This document shows, piece after piece, positions 58,503-64,000 of a DNA stretch of 64,000 bases (position 1 is the first letter of the stretch; the number at the start of each line of letters is the position of its first letter). The notes beneath the pieces were generated by a model. It was not told where the DNA came from, did not search any database, and worked only from the letters and a program-made list of their open reading frames with translations. Location of the stretch: contig OZ012685.1 in the NCBI GenBank assembly GCA_963942565.1, positions 49,788,939 through 49,852,938 of the forward strand, read 5' to 3'. Source of the stretch: Maea johnstoni. Lineage: Eukaryota; Annelida; Polychaeta; Spionida; Magelonidae. The position numbers and the translations under genes were made by a program.

Positions 58503-61500
58503 AGTCTAAAAAGAAGAGGGTGATGCTGCGGGTGAAGCACCTCAGTCTCAAAAGAAGAGGTTGATGCTACGGGTGAAGCACCTCAGTCTAAAAAGATGAG
58601 GGTGATGCTGCGGGTGAAGCATCTCAGACTAAAAAGAGGAGGGTGATGCTGCGGGTGAAGCACCTCAGTCTAAAAAGTGGAGGGTAATGCTGCGGGCAAA
58701 GCACCTCAGTCTAAAAAGAAGAGGAGATGCTGCGGGCGAAGCACCTCAGTCTCAAAAGAGGAGGGAGATGCTGCGGGCGAAGCACCTCAGTCTAAAAAGA
58801 AGAGTGTGATGCTAAGTGCGAAGAACCTCAGTCTAAAAAGAAGAGGGTGATGCTGAGGGTGAAGCACCTCATTCTAAAAAGAAAAGGGTGATGCTGAGGG
58901 TTAAGCACCTCAGTCTAAAAAGAGGAGGATGATGCTTAGGGTGAAGCACCTCAGTCTAAAAAGAAGAGGGTGATGCTGAGGGTGAAGCTCCTCAGTCTAA
59001 AACGAGGAGGGTGATGCTGCGGGTGAAGCACCTCAGTCTGAAAAGAGGGGGCTGAGGCTGCGGGTGAAGCACCTCAGTCTAAAAAGAGAAGGGTGATGCT
59101 GCGGTTGAAGCACCTCAGTCTTAATAGAAGAGGGTGATGCTGCGGGCGAAGCACCTCAGTCTAAAAAGAAGAGGGTGATCCCCTCAGTCTAAAAAGAAGA
59201 GGGAGATGCTATAGGCAAAGCACCTCAGTCTCAAGAGAGGAGGGAGATGCTGCGGGCTAAGCACCTCAGTCTAAAAAGAAGAGAGTGATGCTGCGGGTGA
59301 AGCACCTCAGTCTAAAAAGAAGAGGGTGATGCTACGTACGAAGCACCTCAGTCTAAAAAGAAGAGGGAGATGCTAAGGGCAAAGCACCTCAGTTTAAAAA
59401 GAGGAGGGAGATGCTGCGGGTGAAGCACCTCAGTCTAAAAAGAGGGGGGAGATGCTGAGGGTGAAGCACCTCGGTTTAAAAAGAAGAGGGTGATGCTAAG
59501 GGCTAAGCAACTCAGTTTAAAAAAAGGAGGGAGAAGCTGCGGGTGAAGCACCGCAGTCTAAAAAGTGGAGAGGATGCTGTGGGTGAAGCACCTCAGTCTA
59601 AAAAGAGGAGGGTGGTGCTATGGGTGAAGCACCTCAGTCTAAAAAGAGGAGGGTGATGCTGTGGGTGAAGCACCTCAGTCTAAAAAGAGGATGATGATGC
59701 TGAGGGTGAAGCACCTCAGTCTAAAAAGAGGAGGGTGATGCTGAGGGTGAAGCACCTCAGTCTAAAAAGAGGAGGGAGATGCTGCGGGTGAAGCACCTCA
59801 GTCTAAAAAGAAAGGGGTGATGCTGTGGGTGAAGCACCTCAGTCTAAAAAGAGGAGAAGGATGCTGAGGGTGAAGCACCTCAGTCTAAAAAGAAGAGGTT
59901 GATGCTATGGGTGGAGCACCTCAGTCTAAAAAGCGGAGGGTGATGCTGTGGGCGAAGCACCTAAGTCTAAAAAGAAGAGGGTGATGCTGCGGGTGAAGCA
60001 CCTCAGTCTCAAAAGAAGAAGTTGATGCTACGGGTGAAGCACCTCAGTCTAAAAAGATGAGGGTGATGCTGCGGGTGAAGCATCTCAGACTAAAAAGAGG
60101 AGGGTGATGCTGCGGGTGAAGCACCTCAGTCTAAAAAGTGGAGGGTAATGCTGCGGGCAAAGCACCTCAGTCTAAAAAGAAGAGGAGATGCTGCGGGCGA
60201 AGCACCTCAGTCTCAAAAGAGGAGGGAGATGCTGCGGGCGAAGCACCTCAGTCTAAAAAGAAGAGTGTGATGCTAAGTGCGAAGAACCTCAGTCTAAAAA
60301 GAAGAGGGTGATGCTGAGGGTGAAGCACCTCATTCTAAAAAGAAGAGGGTGATGCTGAGGGTTAAGCACCTCAGTCTAAAAAGAGGAGGATGATGCTTAG
60401 GGTGAAGCACCTCAGTCTAAAAAGAAGAGGGTGATGCTGAGGGTGAAGCTCCTCAGTCTAAAACGAGGAGGGTGATGCTGCGGGTGAAGCACCTCAGTCT
60501 GAAAAGAGGGGGCTGAGGCTGCGGGTGAAGCACCTCAGTCTAAAAAGAGAAGGGTGATGCTGCGGTTGAAGCACCTCAGTCTTAATAGAAGAGGGTGATG
60601 CTGCGGGCGAAGCACCTCAGTCTAAAAAGAAGAGGGTGATCCCCTCAGTCTAAAAAGAAGAGGGAGATGCTATAGGCAAAGCACCTCAGTCTCAAGAGAG
60701 GAGGGAGATGCTGCGGGCTAAGCACCTCAGTCTAAAAAGAAGAGAGTGATGCTGCGGGTGAAGCACCTCAGTCTAAAAAGAAGAGGGTGATGCTACGTAC
60801 GAAGCACCTCAGTCTAAAAAGAAGAGGGAGATGCTAAGGGCAAAGCACCTCAGTTTAAAAAGAGGAGGGAGATGCTGCGGGTGAAGCACCTCAGTCTAAA
60901 AAGTGGAGGGTGATGCTGAGGGTGACGCACCTCAGTCTAAAAAGAAGAGGGTAATGCTGAGGGTGAAGCACCTCAGTCTAAAAAGAGAAGGGCGATCCTG
61001 AGGGTGAAGCACCTCAGTCTCAAATCAGGAGGGTGATGCTGCGGATGAAGCACGTCAGTCTAAAAAGAGGAGGGTGATGCTGAGGGTGAAGCACCTCAGT
61101 CTAAAAAGAAGAGGGTGATGCTGAGGGTTAAGCACCTCAGTCTAAAAAGAGGAGGGTGATGCTGCGGGTGAAGCACCTCAGTCTAAAAAGAAGTGGATGA
61201 TGCTGCGGGCGAAGCACCTCAGTCTAAAAAGAAGAGAGAGATGCTATGGGCAAAGCACCTCAGTCTCAAAAGAGGAGGGTGATGCTGTGGGCGAAGCACC
61301 TCAGTCTAAAAAGAAGAGGGTGATGCTGCAGGTGAAGCACCTAAGTCTCAAAAGAGGATGGAGATGCTAAGCGTGAAGCACCTCAGTCTAGAAAGAAGAG
61401 GGTGATGCAGAGGGTGAAGCACCTCAATCTAAAAAGAGGAGGGTGATGCTGCGGGTGAAGCACCTCAGTCTAAAAAGAGGAGGGTGATGCTGTGAGAGAA

Positions 61501-62168
61501 GCACCTCAGTCTAAAAAGAAGAGGGTGATGCTGAGGGTGAAGCACCTCAGTCTAAAAAGAAGAGGGTGATGCTGAGGGTGAAGCACCTCAGTCTAAAAAG
61601 AAGTGGGTGATGCTGCGGGTGAAGCACCTCAGTCTAAAAAGAAGTGGGTGATGCTGCGGGCGAAGCACCTCAGTCTAAAAAGAAGAGAGAGATGCTATGG
61701 GCAAAGCACCTCAGTCTCAAAAGAGGAGGGTGATGCTGCGGGCGAAGCACCTCAGTCTAAAAAGAAGAGGGTGATGCTGCAGGGGAAGCACCTAAGTCTC
61801 AAAAGAGGAGGGAGATGCTGCGGATGAAGCACCTCAGTCTAAAAAGAGGAGGGTGATGCTGAGGGTGAAGCACCTCAGTCTAAAAAGAAGAGGGTGATGC
61901 TGAGGGTTAAGCACCTCAGTCTAAAAAGAGGAGGGTGATGCTGCGGGTGAAGCACCTCAGTCTAAAAAGAAGTGGATGATGCTGCGGGCGAAGCACCTCA
62001 GTCTAAAAAGAAGAGAGAGATGCTATGGGCAAGGTGAAGCACCTAAGTCTCAAAAGAGGAGGGAGATGCTAAGCGTGAAGCACCTCAGTCTAGAAAGAAG
62101 AGGGTGATGCAGAGGGTGAAGCACCTCAGTCTAGAAAGAGGAGGGTGATGCTGAGGGTGAAGCACCTC
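58503..62168 (+). repeat. 3,666-bp tandem duplication, second copy
   Basis: M2 (59175, 60636), M5 (61021) and N (61407, 62109) all sit exactly 3,666 bp after their partners. I noticed four single-base differences inside the block: 55,944 C against 59,610 G; 56,533 A against 60,199 G; 58,073 T against 61,739 C; 58,452 A against 62,118 G. That is roughly 99.9% identity by eye, among the youngest large events in the window. Confidence 0.88.
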
Positions 62169-62541
62169 AATCTAAAAAGAGGAGGGTGATGCTGCGGGTG
62201 AAACACCTCAGTCTAAAAAGAGGAGGGTGATGCTGTGAGAGAAGCACCTCAGTCTAAAAAGAAGAGGGTGATGCTGCGGGTGAAGCACCTCAGTCTCAAA
62301 AGAAGAGGTTGATGCTACGGGTGAAGCACCTCAGTCTAAAAAGATGAGGGTGATGCTGCGGGTGACGCATCTCAGTCTAAAAAGAGGAGGGTGATGCTGC
62401 GGGTGAAGCACCTCAGTCTAAAAAGTGGAGGGTAATGCTGCGGGCAAAGCACCTCAGTCTAAAAAGAAGAGGAGATGCTGCGGGCGAAGCACCTCAGTCT
62501 CAAAAGAGGAGGGATATGCTGCGGGCGAAGCACCTCAGTCT
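62169..62541 (+). repeat. Linking monomers after the 3,666-bp repeat
   Basis: Two monomers (82 bp) follow that the first copy lacks at 58,503. The sequence then resumes the same order as 58,540-58,780 (GAAGAGGTTGATGC, a GGTGACGCATCTC monomer, GGGTAATGCTGCGG) before joining the next segment near 62,541. No gene or other element. Confidence 0.7.
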
Positions 62542-64000
62542 AAAAAGAGGAGGGAGATGCTGCGGGTGAAGCACCTCAGTCTAAAAAGTGGAGGGTGATG
62601 CTGAGGGTGACGCACCTCAGTCTAAAAAGAAGAGGGTGATGCTGAGGGTGAAGGACCTCAGTCTAAAAAGAGAAGGGCGATGCTGAGGGTGAAGCACCTC
62701 AGTCTCAAATCAGGAGGGTGATGCTGCGGATGAAGCACCTCAGTCTAAAAAGAGGAGGGTGATGCTGAGGTTGAAGCACCTCAGTCTAAAAAGAAGAGGG
62801 TGATGCTGAGGGTTAAGCACCTCAGTCTAAAAAGAGGAGGGTGATGCTGCGGGTGAAGCACCTCAGTCTAAAAAGAAGTCGGTGATGCTGCGGGCGAAGC
62901 ACCTCAGTCTAAAAAGAAGAGAGAGATGCTATGGGCAAAGCACCTCAGTCTCAAAAGAGGAGGGTGATGCTGTGGGCGAAGCACCTCAGTCTAAAAAGAA
63001 GAGGGTGATGCTGCAGGTGAAGCACCTAAGTCTCAAAAGAGGAGGGAGATGCTAAGCGTGAAGCACCTCAGTCTAGAAAGAAGAGGGTGATGCAGAGGGT
63101 GAAGCACCTCAGTCTAGAAAGAGGAGGGTGATGCTGAGGGTGAAGCACCTCAATCTAAAAAGAGGAGGGTGATGCTGCGAGTGAAGCACCTCAGTCTAAA
63201 AAGAGGAGGGTGATGCTGTGAGCGAAGCACCTCAGTCTAAAAAGAAGAGGCTGATACTGAGGGTGAAGCACCTCAGTCTAAGAAGAAGAGGGTGATGCTG
63301 AGGGTGAAGCACCTTAGTCTAAAAAGAGGTGGGTGATGCTGCGGGTGAAGCACCTCAGTCTAAAAAGAGGAGGGTGATACTGCGGGTGAAGAACCTCAGT
63401 CTAAAAAGAAGAGGGAGATGCTATGGGCAAAGCACCTCAGTCTCAAAAGAGGAGGGTGATGCTGCGGGTGAAGCACCTCAGCCTAAAAAGAAGAGGGTGA
63501 TGCTGAGGGTGAAGAACCTCAGTCTGAAAATAAGAGAGTGATGCTGAGGATGAAGCACCTCAGTCTAAAAAGAGGAGGGTGATGCTGCGGGTGAAGCACC
63601 TCAGTCTAAAAAGAGGATGGTGATGCTCCGGGTGAAGCACCTCAGTCTAAAAAGAAGAGGGAGATGCTATGGGCAAAGCACCTCAGTCTCAAAAGAGGAG
63701 GGAGATGCTGCGGGTGAAGCACCTCAGTCTAAAAAGAAGAGGGTGATGCTGAGGGTGAAGAACCTCAGTCTAAAAAGAAGAGGATGATGCTGCGGGCGAA
63801 GCACCTCAGTCTAAAAAGAGTTGGATGATGCTGCGGGTGAAGCACCTCAGTCTAAAAAGAAGAGGGTGATGCTGAGGGCGAAGCACCTCAGTCTTAAAAG
63901 AAGAGGGTGATACTGCGGGCGAAGCACGTCAGTCTAAAAAGAGTTGGATGATGCTGCGGGCAAAGCACCTCAGTCTAAAAAGAAGAGGGAGATGCTATGG
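62542..64000 (+). repeat. Copy of 52,465-53,923, cut by window end
   Basis: The offset to 52,465-53,923 is a constant 10,077 bp. It includes M5 (62706), N (63092), GAAGAACCTCAG monomers and AAGAGTTGGATGATG monomers. Differences include GTCGGTGATG against GTGGGTGATG (near 62,879), GCTCCGGGTG against GCTGCGGGTG (near 63,626) and GATACTGAGG against GATGCTGAGG (near 63,252). The match continues to the last base, so its true length is unknown. Confidence 0.82.

Larger units (their letters stand above)
2330..60663 (+). repeat. 28-bp deletion monomers (M2), 28 dispersed copies
   Basis: In these units GTGAT runs straight into CCCCTCAG, which looks like loss of 13 bp (GCTGAGGGTGAAG) from a CCCCTCAG-type monomer such as the one near 745-755. 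The motif GTGATCCCCT starts at 2330, 3915, 7508, 9674, 11261, 12477, 14064, 15198, 16361, 23751, 25953, 27579, 30517, 33620, 35207, 38951, 39720, 41264, 42402, 42720, 44469, 46001, 46605, 52244, 55509, 56970, 59175 and 60636. The copies share flanking variants, so they descend from one deletion that spread as part of the HOR. Two kinds exist: M2A is followed by CAGGCTCAAAAG and usually a 44-bp GATGCTGCTGCGG monomer; M2B by CAGTCTCAAAAG and GAAGAGAGTGATG. The copy at 46001 has lost a few more bases. This entry spans the first to the last copy; the DNA between is ordinary array. Confidence 0.85.
1..64000 (+). repeat. 41-bp satellite array, whole window
   Basis: Every line of the window is built from one 41-bp monomer, all copies in the same orientation, about 1,560 copies. 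Starting the monomer at GATGCT, its fixed landmarks are GTGAAGCACCTCAG (about positions 12-25), an A5 tract (28-32) and GAGGAGGG (33-40). Common variants lie at position 8 (A, C or T), 12-13 (TG, CG or CA), 28 (A or C), 35 (G or A) and 41 (T or A). No inverted monomer, transposon insertion, microsatellite, telomere run or unique DNA was seen, and no gene of any kind. The array has no end inside the window. A function such as centromeric, subtelomeric or heterochromatic packaging is possible, but nothing in the sequence decides it. Confidence 0.98.

Noticed and set aside
1-64000. CRISPR array
   Set aside because: The period is 41 bp with the whole unit repeated. There are no unique spacers, and no cas-like genes.
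1-64000. CENP-B box in the satellite
   Set aside because: The reverse strand has TTCGCCCG in some monomers, but the required A and the CGGG at the correct spacing are missing. A centromeric role is not excluded, only unsupported.
1-64000. Inserted transposon, retroelement or tRNA/rRNA gene
   Set aside because: The 41-bp register can be followed line by line through the window with only small indels. No stretch longer than one monomer falls outside the repeat.
1-64000. Coding tandem repeat (mucin- or silk-like protein)
   Set aside because: 41 is not a multiple of three and stops occur in two of three phases, so no frame stays open. Duplications also do not preserve frame except by chance (123 bp, 246 bp).

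Overview
The whole window is one uninterrupted tandem-repeat (satellite) array. A 41-bp monomer runs head to tail in one orientation from base 1 to base 64,000, about 1,560 copies, and continues past both ends of the window. I found no gene, RNA gene, transposon, telomere block or unique sequence. The consensus is about 54% G+C. The + strand is purine-rich (27 of 41 bases) with G twice as frequent as C. Short open frames occur but are by-products of the repeat: 41 is not a multiple of 3, so every frame passes through all three monomer phases and meets stops within a few monomers.

Organism: a eukaryote with large satellite arrays. Two CpG sites in the monomer appear as CG, TG and CA across copies, the pattern left by decay of methylated cytosines, which favours a genome with cytosine methylation (for example a vertebrate or a plant). 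Species and chromosomal position (centromere, subtelomere, microchromosome, sex chromosome) cannot be read from the sequence. 41-bp satellites are known from galliform birds, but I cannot show that this is that family.

Layout: monomer variants occur in fixed order and form a nested higher-order repeat (HOR). Landmarks used below: M1 = a CTCACTCTA monomer; M3 = a GAAAGGGGTGATG monomer; M2 = a 28-bp shortened monomer with GATCCCCTCAG; M5 = a CAAATC(G/A)GGAGG monomer; N = a GATGCAGAGGG monomer flanked by TCTAGAAAG monomers; U = monomers with GATAAAGAGGG or GATAATGAGGG plus a G8 tract. Regions: 1-8,570 first copy of an ~8-kb superblock; 8,766-14,421 tandem 2.8-kb duplication; 14,422-18,321 further partial HOR copies, U modules and the first N module; 18,322-24,071 2,740-bp duplication and the first half of a 2,202-bp duplication; 24,072-31,827 second copy of the superblock; 31,828-37,860 third long HOR, a U module and an M1-M3 segment; 37,861-47,717 M5-N subfamily; 47,718-52,193 nested 1.43-kb and 1.27-kb duplications; 52,194-54,301 M2-M5-N-M1 segment; 54,302-62,168 nested 1,461-bp and 3,666-bp duplications; 62,169-64,000 copy of the 52.5-53.9 kb segment, cut by the window end.

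There is no gene network here. What the sequence records is array evolution: duplications of 2, 3, 6 and 16 monomers, larger ones of 1.3-3.7 kb, and one of about 8 kb, several of them very recent. Boundaries of the larger blocks were found by eye from shared variants and are good to about one monomer.
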